Assembly: GCF_963973895.1 (NCBI RefSeq)
Contig: NZ_CAXBBF010000001.1
Direction: 5' to 3' (one strand)
Source of the DNA: Porticoccus sp950063125
Lineage (GTDB): Bacteria; Pseudomonadota; Gammaproteobacteria; Pseudomonadales; Porticoccaceae
DNA: 64,000 nucleotides
A model generated the notes under the pieces. The model made no database searches, was not told the origin of the DNA, and saw only the letters and a program-made list of their open reading frames with translations. A program made the translations under genes and the position numbers. This document shows, one piece after another, positions 51,593-60,398 of the stretch. Each line of letters opens with the position of its first letter. Position 1 is the stretch's first letter.

Positions 51593-52219
51593 ATGGGCCG
51601 GTCAAAAAGTAGTCAGCGCTGGTTGCAGGAACACAATAGCGATCACTATGTAAAACGTGCCCAGCAAGATGGCTATCGTTCCCGTGCCAGCTATAAACTG
51701 CTGGAGTTACACAAAAAAGATCGTTTGTTTAAGCCCGGGATGACCGTGGTTGATCTGGGTGCTGCTCCTGGCGGTTGGTCTCAGGTAGCTGTAACACTGG
51801 TCGGCGACAAGGGTCGTGTTATTGCCTCGGATATTCTGCCCATGGACAGTATTGCCGGCGTCGACTTCGTTGAGGGAGATTTTACCGAAGAATCCGTACT
51901 CGATGAAATTCTGGAGTTGCTTGAGGGACAGCAGACCGACCTTGTAATTTCAGATATGGCCCCCAATATGAGTGGTATGAAGGCCGTTGATCAACCCAAA
52001 GCCATGTACCTGATAGAATTGGCGCTTGAATTAGCCTGTCAAATATTGAAACCTGAAGGGATTTTTGTTGCCAAAGTTTTTCATGGTGAAGGTTTTGACG
52101 ACTTTTTGCGTGATGTAAAACGGCGTTTCCAGCAGGTGGTCACACGAAAACCCGATGCGTCCCGTTCCCGATCCCGTGAAGTTTATCTGGTTGCCCGGGG
52201 GCTTAAGGTCTCGGACTAA
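51593..52219 (+). CDS. rlmE: 23S rRNA 2'-O-methyltransferase RlmE (FtsJ/RrmJ)
   Basis: A 208-residue enzyme methylating U2552 of 23S rRNA. The SAM loop is VVDLGAAPGGWSQVAV (about 52-67), with ISDMAPNMSG and the catalytic K-D-K-E residues around YKLLELHKKD, DMAPN, VAKVFHGEG and REVYLVARG. The ATG at 51593 gives the standard N-terminus (RSKSSQRWLQEH). Together with ftsH downstream, a classic heat-shock pair, though no sigma32 site was found. Confidence 0.97.
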   Translation: MGRSKSSQRWLQEHNSDHYVKRAQQDGYRSRASYKLLELHKKDRLFKPGMTVVDLGAAPGGWSQVAVTLVGDKGRVIASDILPMDSIAGVDFVEGDFTEESVLDEILELLEGQQTDLVISDMAPNMSGMKAVDQPKAMYLIELALELACQILKPEGIFVAKVFHGEGFDDFLRDVKRRFQQVVTRKPDASRSRSREVYLVARGLKVSD

Positions 52220-52315
52220 ACAACATCAGCCGGTATGGGCCATCCCTCCCGGTTACCACTGCGCTCAAATGGCCGGTAGAATAGAAACCGGTGGCGCTAA
52301 AATGAGGAAGTTCAG

Positions 52316-54232
52316 TTGAACGACATGGCAAAGAATCTTGTATTGTGGTTGATTATTGCGGCAGTGTTATTGTCGGTATTCCAGAATTTCAACCCACCAC
52401 CTAAAGAAGACAGCATCAGCTATTCTGCTTTTATCGAAGAGGTGCAATCCGGTCGTGTCAGCAGTGTCGTCATTGAGGGTCTGACGGTCGAGGGCAAACG
52501 TGCTGATGGCAGCGCCTTCAAAACGATACGCCCCAACGTTCCTGACTCGGGTTTGATGAGTGACCTGCTCAATAACAATGTCAGTGTCGAAGGTCGGGAG
52601 CCCGAAAAACAGAGTCTTTGGGTGCAGTTACTGGTAGCGTCCTTTCCGATTCTTTTGATTCTCGCTATTTTCATGTTTTTCATGCGTCAGATGCAGGGCG
52701 GTGCCGGTGGTCGTGGTGGCCCGATGGCTTTCGGCAAGAGTAAGGCGCGTCTGCTGGGTGAAGATCAGATTAAAACCACATTTGCCGATGTGGCCGGTGT
52801 GGATGAAGCCAAAGAAGATGTACACGAACTGGTGGACTTTCTCCGCGATCCATCCCGTTTCCAGCGTCTTGGCGGCCGTATTCCCCAGGGTGTTTTGATG
52901 GTGGGTCCGCCGGGGACGGGTAAGACACTACTGGCTAAGGCGATTGCCGGTGAAGCCAAGGTTCCGTTCTTTTCCATCTCGGGCTCTGATTTTGTCGAAA
53001 TGTTTGTCGGGGTAGGTGCTTCGCGGGTGCGTGATATGTTCGAGCAGGCCAAGAAGCAGTCGCCCTGTATTATTTTTATTGATGAAATCGATGCCGTTGG
53101 TCGTCATCGCGGTGGTGGTTATGGCGGTGGTAACGATGAGCGTGAACAGACTCTCAACCAACTGTTGGTTGAAATGGATGGCTTTGAAGGCAACGAAGGC
53201 GTTATCGTCATAGCCGCCACTAACCGGCCCGATGTGCTGGATAAAGCACTGTTGCGCCCCGGTCGTTTTGACCGCCAGGTCTATGTGAGCTTGCCCGATA
53301 TCCGTGGTCGCGAACAGATTCTCAAAGTGCATGGCCGCAAAGTTCCTTTGGACGAGCGCGCTGATCTGGGCATTGTGGCCAGAGGCACTCCCGGTTTTTC
53401 GGGGGCCGACCTCGCCAACCTTGTAAACGAGGCATCATTGTTTGCAGCACGCGCCAACAAGCGCACTGTGACCATGGAAGAATTCGAGAAAGCCCGTGAC
53501 AAGATCATGATGGGTGCCGAGCGGCGCTCCATGGTCATGTCCGAAAAAGAGAAAGAAAATACGGCCTATCATGAGGCAGGTCATGCCATTGTCGGGCGCA
53601 TGATGCCTGAGCACGATCCGATCCATAAGGTCAGTATTATCCCCCGCGGTCGTGCGCTCGGTGTCACCCAGTTTCTGCCGGAAGAAGACAAATACAGCAT
53701 GAGCCGCCGCCAGTTGGAAAGCCAGCTTTGCAGTCTCTTTGGTGGCCGTATCGCTGAACAGCTTGTTCACGGGGCTGACGGTGTGACTACCGGGGCGTCG
53801 AACGATATCGAACGGGCTACACAGATGGCCCGTAACATGGTGGTACGTTGGGGTTTGTCCGACAAGATGGGGCCGGTTTTGTATGGCACGGAGGAATCGC
53901 AGATTCCGGGTGCCGGCAATACAACCTACTCGGAAGAGACTGCCCGTGAGATCGATGTTGAAGTGCGTCAGGTACTCGATAATTGCTATGAACGTGCGAA
54001 AAAAATTCTCGAAGACAACATCGATGTACTGCATTCCATGAAAGATGCCCTGATGGAATATGAAACAATTGATGTGGAGCAGGTCGATGATCTCATGGCT
54101 CGCAAGCCGGTTCGCCCGCCCCATGACTGGCGTGATGACGATTTTGGTGGCAAACCCGCTCCCGGTGATCCGCCGCCTGCGGATGATTCTGGTAAACCCG
54201 GAGTTGTCGGAGGTCCCGCCGAAGAACATTGA
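52316..54232 (+). CDS. ftsH: ATP-dependent zinc metalloprotease FtsH
   Basis: A 638-residue membrane AAA+ protease that degrades misfolded membrane proteins, sigma32 and LpxC. TTG 52316 is preferred because AGGAAG lies six bases before it; ATG 52325 gives the shorter MAKNLVLWL form known from E. coli. Two membrane helices lie at about 8-25 and 100-120; Walker A GPPGTGKT is at 197-204; the SRH and the zinc site HEAGH at 419-423 are intact. The C-terminus is Pro/Gly/Asp-rich. It is followed by folP. Confidence 0.98.
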   Translation: MNDMAKNLVLWLIIAAVLLSVFQNFNPPPKEDSISYSAFIEEVQSGRVSSVVIEGLTVEGKRADGSAFKTIRPNVPDSGLMSDLLNNNVSVEGREPEKQSLWVQLLVASFPILLILAIFMFFMRQMQGGAGGRGGPMAFGKSKARLLGEDQIKTTFADVAGVDEAKEDVHELVDFLRDPSRFQRLGGRIPQGVLMVGPPGTGKTLLAKAIAGEAKVPFFSISGSDFVEMFVGVGASRVRDMFEQAKKQSPCIIFIDEIDAVGRHRGGGYGGGNDEREQTLNQLLVEMDGFEGNEGVIVIAATNRPDVLDKALLRPGRFDRQVYVSLPDIRGREQILKVHGRKVPLDERADLGIVARGTPGFSGADLANLVNEASLFAARANKRTVTMEEFEKARDKIMMGAERRSMVMSEKEKENTAYHEAGHAIVGRMMPEHDPIHKVSIIPRGRALGVTQFLPEEDKYSMSRRQLESQLCSLFGGRIAEQLVHGADGVTTGASNDIERATQMARNMVVRWGLSDKMGPVLYGTEESQIPGAGNTTYSEETAREIDVEVRQVLDNCYERAKKILEDNIDVLHSMKDALMEYETIDVEQVDDLMARKPVRPPHDWRDDDFGGKPAPGDPPPADDSGKPGVVGGPAEEH

Positions 54233-54341
54233 TGGTTCGACAGCCCCGCCCTTAATGGGCCGGGGACTGTACCGTCAAATTTTTTGAGTCGGTGGCAAGG
54301 TATCCTGAGTTTTTCTTTCCTCTGTTGATGAGTAAGGTTGA

Positions 54342-55181
54342 ATGACAGATCTCACTCATTCGTTTATGGACTTTTCTCTACCGAAAATCATGGCGGTATT
54401 GAATGTCACACCGGATTCGTTTTCCGATGGTGGCACGTATTACACTGGCAATCGCCAGCCCGATCTCTCCCGGGTTCTCAACCGTGTTGATTTAATGCTT
54501 TCAGAAGGGGCTCACCTGATTGACGTAGGGGGGGAGTCCACTCGACCCGGCGCCGAACCGGTTTCCTCTGAAGAAGAGTTGGCGCGTGTTCTGCCAGTGG
54601 TTGAAGCGATAGTCAGTCGGTTCGATGTGCCTGTTTCAGTCGATACCAGTACGCCCTCTGTCATTAGTGAGGCGGCTCGTGCCGGCGCCTCAATGATCAA
54701 TGATGTTCGCGCACTTCGACGCCCCGGAGCGTTGACTGCCGCCGCTACCAGTGGTTTGCCAGTCTGTCTGATGCATATGTTAGGGGAGCCACAACAGATG
54801 CAACTGGATCCCGGATATGTGGATATAACTGCCGATGTAAAGGCGTTTTTGTTGGAGAGGGCTACCACCTGCGAGGCGGCAGGTATTCCTCGAAGCAAAA
54901 TTCTGATTGACCCGGGCTTTGGTTTCGGTAAAACCCTGCAACACAATTTGATATTGTTCAGATCCTTGCCAGAGCTGGTGGGTCTGGGATTTCCGGTGCT
55001 CGTGGGAGTTTCCCGAAAATCGTTGGTCGGGGCTATTCTGGACAAGCCGGTGGAAGAGCGCATGGTGGGCAGTGTTGTGCTCGGCATGCTGGCAATCCGG
55101 CGAGGTGTAAAAGTGCTGCGGGTACATGATATATCGGCGACCGCCGACGCACTTAAAATATTGCAAGCTGTTGAGGGATAA
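54342..55181 (+). CDS. folP: Dihydropteroate synthase FolP
   Basis: A 279-residue enzyme of folate synthesis, the target of sulfonamides. The signature MAVLNVTPDSFSDGG is near residues 18-32, followed by IDVGGESTRPGA, the pterin-binding DPGFGFGK and the C-terminal GVSRKSLVG segment. Position between ftsH and glmM is standard in the gammaproteobacterial block. Confidence 0.97.
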   Translation: MTDLTHSFMDFSLPKIMAVLNVTPDSFSDGGTYYTGNRQPDLSRVLNRVDLMLSEGAHLIDVGGESTRPGAEPVSSEEELARVLPVVEAIVSRFDVPVSVDTSTPSVISEAARAGASMINDVRALRRPGALTAAATSGLPVCLMHMLGEPQQMQLDPGYVDITADVKAFLLERATTCEAAGIPRSKILIDPGFGFGKTLQHNLILFRSLPELVGLGFPVLVGVSRKSLVGAILDKPVEERMVGSVVLGMLAIRRGVKVLRVHDISATADALKILQAVEG

Positions 55182-55184
55182 AAC

Positions 55185-56525
55185 ATGGCAAGAATGTATT
55201 TTGGTACAGATGGTATTCGCGGGCGCGTCGGTGTGCATCCGATTACAGCAGATTTTGTGCTTAAACTGGGTTGGGCTGCGGGAAAAGTTTTCAGTTCACA
55301 AGCTGGCGGGCGAAAACTGATTGTTATGGGCAAGGATACCCGGGTGTCAGGCTATATGTTTGAGTCCGCACTACAGGCAGGGCTGATTGCTGCCGGTGTC
55401 GATGTGGCGCTGTTAGGTCCGATGCCGACCCCCGCCATTGCCTATTTGACCCGGACTTTTCGGGCCCAGGCGGGCATTGTCATCAGTGCGTCCCACAATC
55501 CTTACTACGATAACGGGATAAAATTTTTTGGCGGTGATGGTTTCAAGTTGCCCGATGAAGTGGAACTGGCTATTGAAAGCTATATGGACAAGCCACTGGT
55601 GACCGAGGACTCCCTCAAATTAGGTAAGGCGCACCGGGTTCCCGATGCGGTCGGTCGCTATATCGAGTTCTGCAAAGGCACTCTGCCATCGGGCAGTGAC
55701 TTTCAGGGTTTGAAAATTGTTGTGGACTGCGCCAATGGAGCCACCTACCACACCGGACCCAGTGTGTTCAGGGAACTGGGCGCAGAAGTTGTAGAAATGG
55801 CGGTGGATCCGGATGGTTTTAATATCAATGAGGACTGTGGTTCCACGCGTCCCGCCTTGTTACAGGATGCTGTTATCAGCGAGAAGGCGGATATGGGCAT
55901 CGCGTTTGATGGCGATGGTGATCGGGTGATGTTTGTAGATCACAAGGGGCATATGGTAGATGGCGATGAATTGCTTTTTGTGATTGCAAAGCATCGCCAC
56001 CAGCGCGGCGAATGCAGCGGTGTTGCCGGAACCTTGATGAGCAACCTGGGCATGGAGCTTTCGCTCAAGGAGCTCGGTATACCGTTCTATCGCGCCAACG
56101 TGGGTGATCGCTATGTCATTGAGGCAATGCGTGAGCGCAAATGGCAGCTGGGGGGCGAGAGCTCCGGCCACATTATTTGCAGTGATCTCACCACAACCGG
56201 TGATGGGGTAGTGGCGGCACTGCAGGTATTGCATGCGATGCGTGACACAGATACGCCTCTGAACGCACTCAAAAAAGGCATGCAAAAATATCCTCAGAAA
56301 ATGATCAATGTGCGGATCAAGCAGAAATTTAATCTGGAGGATTTCCCTGCGATTCAGCAAGCTGTGGTGGCTGCGGAGTCGGAGTTGGCAGAACGAGGCC
56401 GTGTATTGCTCCGGCCCTCGGGAACCGAGCCTTTGGTGAGGGTGATGGTCGAGGGAGAGGACGATCAGCAGGTAGCTACACTGGTAAAACAGATTGCCGC
56501 CGTGGTTGAAAAAGAGATTGGCTAG
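55185..56525 (+). CDS. glmM: Phosphoglucosamine mutase GlmM
   Basis: A 446-residue enzyme making glucosamine-1-phosphate for peptidoglycan and LPS. The phosphoserine loop is GIVISASHNPYYDNGIKF with Ser103, and the metal loop is DGDGDR (near residue 244). The sugar-binding GGESSGHI and the C-terminal LRPSGTEPLVRVMVE are all present. It starts three bases after folP and is co-transcribed with it. Confidence 0.98.
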   Translation: MARMYFGTDGIRGRVGVHPITADFVLKLGWAAGKVFSSQAGGRKLIVMGKDTRVSGYMFESALQAGLIAAGVDVALLGPMPTPAIAYLTRTFRAQAGIVISASHNPYYDNGIKFFGGDGFKLPDEVELAIESYMDKPLVTEDSLKLGKAHRVPDAVGRYIEFCKGTLPSGSDFQGLKIVVDCANGATYHTGPSVFRELGAEVVEMAVDPDGFNINEDCGSTRPALLQDAVISEKADMGIAFDGDGDRVMFVDHKGHMVDGDELLFVIAKHRHQRGECSGVAGTLMSNLGMELSLKELGIPFYRANVGDRYVIEAMRERKWQLGGESSGHIICSDLTTTGDGVVAALQVLHAMRDTDTPLNALKKGMQKYPQKMINVRIKQKFNLEDFPAIQQAVVAAESELAERGRVLLRPSGTEPLVRVMVEGEDDQQVATLVKQIAAVVEKEIG

Positions 56526-56686
56526 TTTACTGCGCGAAAGAGCGATTGATCCTCTGCGATCCCTGATGAGGCACCCTGTGCGGCCCATGGGTTTCCAGGG
56601 CCGGTATTTAGCCGTGCTGACTGGTTGTATGTTTTCTGCAACTCCGCTAAGATTGCGCCCCTTTTCAGGGTCGGGAAAACCCTAAC

Positions 56687-57427
56687 ATGCGACGTCCATT
56701 GGTGGCAGGCAACTGGAAAATGAATGGCAGTCGTGAAGCGATTGACCTTCTTCTGGACGGGTTGTCGGGGATTAGCACAACAGCTGAAGTGGCCGTTTTC
56801 CCACCTTATGTTTATCTCCCGCAAGTGGTATCTACACTCTGTGGTTCCGGTATCGACGTGGGCGCCCAGAATGTTTCCGAGTATCAGGCTGGTGCCTATA
56901 CCGGCGAAGTTGCAGCAGACATGTTGTCGGATATTGGGTGTCGCTATGTGCTCGTGGGTCACTCTGAACGTCGCAGTCTGTTCGGAGAGAAAGACAGGCA
57001 AGTAGCGGAGAAATTTGTTGCCAGCCAGCGCAGCGGTCTGATCCCGGTGCTCTGTGTCGGCGAAACCCTTGAACAGAGGGCATCCGGAAAAACCCTGGCG
57101 GTGATTGCGGCCCAATTAGACGCAGTATTGGAGCGAGCGGGTCTGGAATCCGTGTGCAATGGAGTGATAGCCTATGAACCAGTCTGGGCGATAGGTACAG
57201 GCAAAACTGCCACCGCGGAACAGGCACAGGAAATACATCGGGAAATTCGTCAGCAGTTGGGCGAACCCGGAATGAAAACAAGAATACTTTACGGTGGCAG
57301 TGTTAAAGCTGCCAATGCTGCAGAGCTGTTTGCACAACAAGATGTTGATGGCGCTCTGATCGGCGGGGCCTCTCTGGATTCAGACGAATTCAGGGAGATT
57401 TGTAAAAAAGCATGCGTTGCGAATTGA
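56687..57427 (+). CDS. tpiA: Triosephosphate isomerase TpiA
   Basis: A 246-residue glycolytic isomerase. The catalytic Lys11 is in VAGNWKMNG, the catalytic His is in YVLVGHSERR (near 95), and Glu is in VIAYEPVWAIGTGK (near 167). The phosphate loop GGSVKAANA is also present. It precedes secG, as in Pseudomonas and Vibrio. Confidence 0.98.
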   Translation: MRRPLVAGNWKMNGSREAIDLLLDGLSGISTTAEVAVFPPYVYLPQVVSTLCGSGIDVGAQNVSEYQAGAYTGEVAADMLSDIGCRYVLVGHSERRSLFGEKDRQVAEKFVASQRSGLIPVLCVGETLEQRASGKTLAVIAAQLDAVLERAGLESVCNGVIAYEPVWAIGTGKTATAEQAQEIHREIRQQLGEPGMKTRILYGGSVKAANAAELFAQQDVDGALIGGASLDSDEFREICKKACVAN

Positions 57428-57440
57428 CTGAATTGAGTAA

Positions 57441-57830
57441 ATGGAAAAAATTATACTGATCGTTCATTTGTTAACGGCGCTTGCCATTATTGGCATGATT
57501 CTGTTGCAGCAGGGGAAAGGCGCAGAGGCGGGTGCATCATTTGGTGCCGGTGCCTCGCAAACCATCCTGGGCAGTGCCGGGGGCTGGAATTTCTTCAGCA
57601 AAGTAACCGCAATACTGGCAACCCTGTTTTTTATTACCAGTGTATCTCTTGCGGTGATTGCCAAAGATAAAGTGGCGGTGGGTGATAAGATTCTACCAGA
57701 GCTGGAAGCTATTCAGCAGATGATGGAGTCAGATGTTCCCAGTGCAGAAGATGGTGAGGAGATTCCTGCTGCTCCAGGCGGTGATACCGGTTCCGCATCG
57801 GATATTCCCGTGCCTGATACTGCGCAATAG
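57441..57830 (+). CDS. secG: Preprotein translocase subunit SecG
   Basis: A 129-residue subunit of the SecYEG channel with two membrane helices (about 3-22 and 52-72) and the conserved QQGKGAEAGASFGAGASQT loop between them. The C-terminal cytoplasmic tail (about 55 residues, acidic) is long compared with E. coli SecG (110). It lies upstream of tRNA-Leu, as leuU does in E. coli. Confidence 0.96.
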   Translation: MEKIILIVHLLTALAIIGMILLQQGKGAEAGASFGAGASQTILGSAGGWNFFSKVTAILATLFFITSVSLAVIAKDKVAVGDKILPELEAIQQMMESDVPSAEDGEEIPAAPGGDTGSASDIPVPDTAQ

Positions 57831-57850
57831 GAAGCATGAAGCAATGTTTT

Positions 57851-57935
57851 GCCCAAGTGGTGGAATTGGTAGACACGCTATCTTGAGGGGGTAGTGGCGA
57901 AAGCTGTGCCGGTTCAAGTCCGGCCTTGGGCACCA
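57851..57935 (+). tRNA. tRNA-Leu (anticodon GAG)
   Basis: An 85-base class II tRNA with an acceptor GCCCAAG...CTTGGGC, CCA encoded, and a variable arm (GTGGCGAAAGCTGTGC). The anticodon stem CTATC/GGTAG closes the loop TTGAGGG, which gives GAG, reading CTC. It is 21 bases after the secG stop. Confidence 0.95.
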
Positions 57936-57965
57936 TTTTATAGTCCGTTGAAGTCCGATGGAATC

Positions 57966-57993
57966 CAAAAACCCGCGTAACTGCGGGTTTTTT
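57966..57993 (+). terminator. Terminator after tRNA-Leu
   Basis: AAAAACCCGCG and CGGGTTTTTTT form a G/C-rich hairpin (ACCCGC/GCGGGT around GTAACT) with a T run, 30 bases after the tRNA end. Confidence 0.85.
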
Positions 57994-58290
57994 TATGGCC
58001 TTTTTGTAGGCCTAGACAGGGAATAAGTCGCTGGTTATCGAGGACGCAATGATGACTGGAGACGGTTTAGCTGTTTGAACTATGCAAGTTATCATAAAAA
58101 GTATAAACATCATGATCCTTCATATACTCCATTCCAAACCGGTTGTGCCGGATAGTGACCGAGATATTTTCGTCTTTTTATATATCGCTTTGCAGAAAAA
58201 GCTATTGCGATTGCTAAACAGGTGTACTGATCAGTTGTTTGAGAGAGACGACAACTGCCCTGTCAAAATATCGCGCTGGCTCCGATTTTT
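57994..58290. other. Gap without a convincing gene after tRNA-Leu
   Basis: About 300 rather A/T-rich bases. An 82-codon frame on the + strand (58082-58330) overlaps the 3' end of djlA, has no good ribosome site and no recognised family, so it is not called. The rimP-nusA-infB operon usually found here in relatives is absent. Confidence 0.5.
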
Positions 58291-59079
58291 TCAGGGGTTT
58301 TTCTTGCGGACATCCTTGATGACATCATAGGCGTGGCTGATTTCCTGGGTTCGTTCTTCCGCCATTTCGCGCATGCTCTCAGGCAGGCCTTTGCCGGCCA
58401 GTTTGTCGGGATGGTTCTCACTCATCAGTTTGCGGAACGCCTTCTTGATCTCGGCATCGCTGGCAGAGGGCGATACACCTAGTACCTTGTATGCATCATC
58501 AATCTGCTGTGTGGTGGTGCGCTGCCCCGGGCCGGCGCCGGTGTGTCCGGTATGGGCTCCACGCAACATGGCTTCCAGCTGATCGACCTGGCTTTCAGGC
58601 AGCCCCAGTATTCGGGCGGTTCGAACCAGCATTTCATGTTCTGCAGGGTGGATAACTCCGTCGGCGGCGACGGCGGATACCTGCACCTGAAGAAACATCT
58701 TCAGTAAAGCCGGTTGCCGACCGCTGATCTGCAGGAAATGGTTGAGCTCCGCGTCCAGGTCAAAGTCCGGTTCTTTGCCTCGGTTGAAGGCAGCCCTGGC
58801 TTTGGCTTTCTGGTCTTCATTCAGGCGGAAGCGCACGAACATGGTTTCAGCCATTTGTATCTCGCCTCTGGATATCACACCGTCTGCTTTGCACAGCGCA
58901 CCCATGACGGCAAAGACAGATTCAAAGAAGCCGGACTGTATTTTCTGAAGTTTGCCGATAAGCTGGCTTTTCATCAGGTTAACAAGGAAAGCACCGATCG
59001 CAGCACCAATGAGGAAGCCGGGAAGTTTGCCAAAGGCGTAGCCGATCAGGCCGCCAACAATAAGTGCAAAGAGCATCAA
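58291..59079 (-). CDS. djlA: Co-chaperone DjlA (TerB-like plus DnaJ domain)
   Basis: A 262-residue membrane-anchored co-chaperone of DnaK. The N-terminal Gly-rich membrane helix (ALIVGGLIGYAFGKLPGFLI) is followed by the TerB-like central domain (about 50-170, FFESVFAVMGALCKADGVIS) and the C-terminal J domain (about 195-262) with HPDK (ENHPDKLAG). In E. coli it is linked to colanic acid capsule control. It stands alone here. Confidence 0.92.
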   Translation of the reverse strand: MMLFALIVGGLIGYAFGKLPGFLIGAAIGAFLVNLMKSQLIGKLQKIQSGFFESVFAVMGALCKADGVISRGEIQMAETMFVRFRLNEDQKAKARAAFNRGKEPDFDLDAELNHFLQISGRQPALLKMFLQVQVSAVAADGVIHPAEHEMLVRTARILGLPESQVDQLEAMLRGAHTGHTGAGPGQRTTTQQIDDAYKVLGVSPSASDAEIKKAFRKLMSENHPDKLAGKGLPESMREMAEERTQEISHAYDVIKDVRKKNP

Positions 59080-59492
59080 TATGTCCTTAGTCGGGGATGA
59101 AAAAGACTTGGGAATATACGTGTTTTTGAATAGATATTCACGAACAGGCTTTCATCCACCTCCTGAACCTGTGCCAGTTGAAGGTGTTCTCTGGCATGTT
59201 TGTGATAGTTGCCGTATTGGATAAAGCGTTCGAAAATTCCATGATAAAAATGGTGAGCTATGGTGCCTGATCTGTTTGATCAGCTGCCCGCTGAGCCCGA
59301 ACCAGAAATAAGAACGGAGGAAGCTCTTGTTCTCCGGCGGTCTGGTGCTGATCTTACCGAACTATAATTCTGCATTTCGGATTTTGGGGAACCGGGCGGG
59401 TCAATTGAAGCTGATATTTCACTTTAGTCGATGGTTTGTACTGTTGTGTTATCTCGGTTGGGCAGGAATATGCTGGTTGGTATGGAGCTGCG
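59080..59492. other. Gap without a convincing gene between djlA and aguB
   Basis: 413 bases. A possible AlkB-like remnant is at 59260-59367 (separate entry). Nothing else with a ribosome site and family support is seen; the aguB 3' end begins at 59493 on the minus strand. Confidence 0.4.
59260..59367 (+). pseudogene. Possible AlkB-like N-terminal remnant (35 codons)
   Basis: ATG 59260 opens MVPDLFDQLPAEPEPEIRTE...LVLRRSGADLTEL and stops at TAA. The DLF...P...LRR pattern recalls the first 30 residues of AlkB-type dioxygenases, whose enzyme core is not present downstream. It could be the scar of a deleted gene or a coincidence. Confidence 0.2.
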
Positions 59493-60374
59493 TTAATCCC
59501 GATACAGTTTGGTCAACTGGTTGTAGTGATCAATGCGGCGATCCCTCAGGTAGGGCCATATTCTGCGTACAGTCTCACTGCGGCTCAGGTCGATCTGTGC
59601 CACTGAGAACGCCTCCCTGCCACTCTCTGCCTGCCAGATAATCTCTCCCTGCGGCCCTGCGACGAAGCTGGATCCCCAGAACAGTGCTCCGGGCCCGCCT
59701 TTCGGGTCAGCTTCATGGCCAATGCGATTGACGCTAATCACTGGCAGGCCATTGGCGACGGCGTGGGAGCGCTGAATGGTTATCCAGGCGTCGCGCTGAC
59801 GTTGCTGTTCCACATGATCATCCTCGGGACTCCAGCCGATCGCCGTGGGATAGATCAGCAGATCTGCGCCAGCCATTGCCATCAGCCGGGCGGCCTCCGG
59901 AAACCATTGGTCCCAGCAAACCAGCACGCCCAGTTTGCCAAGTGATGTCTGAATCGGGTTGAAGCCCAGATCGCCGGGGGTGAAATAGAATTTTTCATAG
60001 TAACCGGGGTCATCGGGGATGTGCATTTTGCGATACATTCCGGCGATGCTGCCGTCATTGTCCAGCACGACTGCTGTGTTGTGGTAGAGACCCGGCGCGC
60101 GTCGCTCAAATAACGATGCGACAATGACAACACCCAGCTCTCTGGCCAGTGCGCCCAGCCGGTCGGTAGTGGGGCCGGGGATGGTTTCCGCCAGGTCGAA
60201 CATGGCCGTATCTTCCTGCTGGCAGAAATACAGGCTGCGATGCAACTCCTGCAACACCACCAGTTGGGCTCCGTTAGCAGCTGTCTCGCGGATGCCGGTC
60301 ATGGTCTTTTCCAGATTTTCGGCCACGTCTTCACTGCAAGCGTGTTGGACAATGCCAATCGTTAGTTCAGCCAT
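59493..60374 (-). CDS. aguB: N-carbamoylputrescine amidohydrolase AguB
   Basis: A 293-residue nitrilase-superfamily enzyme converting N-carbamoylputrescine to putrescine, CO2 and NH3. The catalytic triad is Glu in VVLQELHRSLYF, Lys in MYRKMHIPDDPGYYEKF and Cys in LGVLVCWDQWFPEAARL. The start MAELTIGIVQHACSED (complement of 60372-60374) is the usual AguB N-terminus; a frame seven codons longer is possible. It is downstream of aguA, with 24 bases between that gene's stop and this start. Confidence 0.95.
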   Translation of the reverse strand: MAELTIGIVQHACSEDVAENLEKTMTGIRETAANGAQLVVLQELHRSLYFCQQEDTAMFDLAETIPGPTTDRLGALARELGVVIVASLFERRAPGLYHNTAVVLDNDGSIAGMYRKMHIPDDPGYYEKFYFTPGDLGFNPIQTSLGKLGVLVCWDQWFPEAARLMAMAGADLLIYPTAIGWSPEDDHVEQQRQRDAWITIQRSHAVANGLPVISVNRIGHEADPKGGPGALFWGSSFVAGPQGEIIWQAESGREAFSVAQIDLSRSETVRRIWPYLRDRRIDHYNQLTKLYRD

Positions 60375-60398
60375 GGAAGCGTTACCTCGGGTCATGGA

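Noticed and set aside
58082..58330. 82-codon + frame between tRNA-Leu and djlA
   Set aside because: It overlaps the djlA 3' end, has no good ribosome site, and the sequence is not like a known protein.
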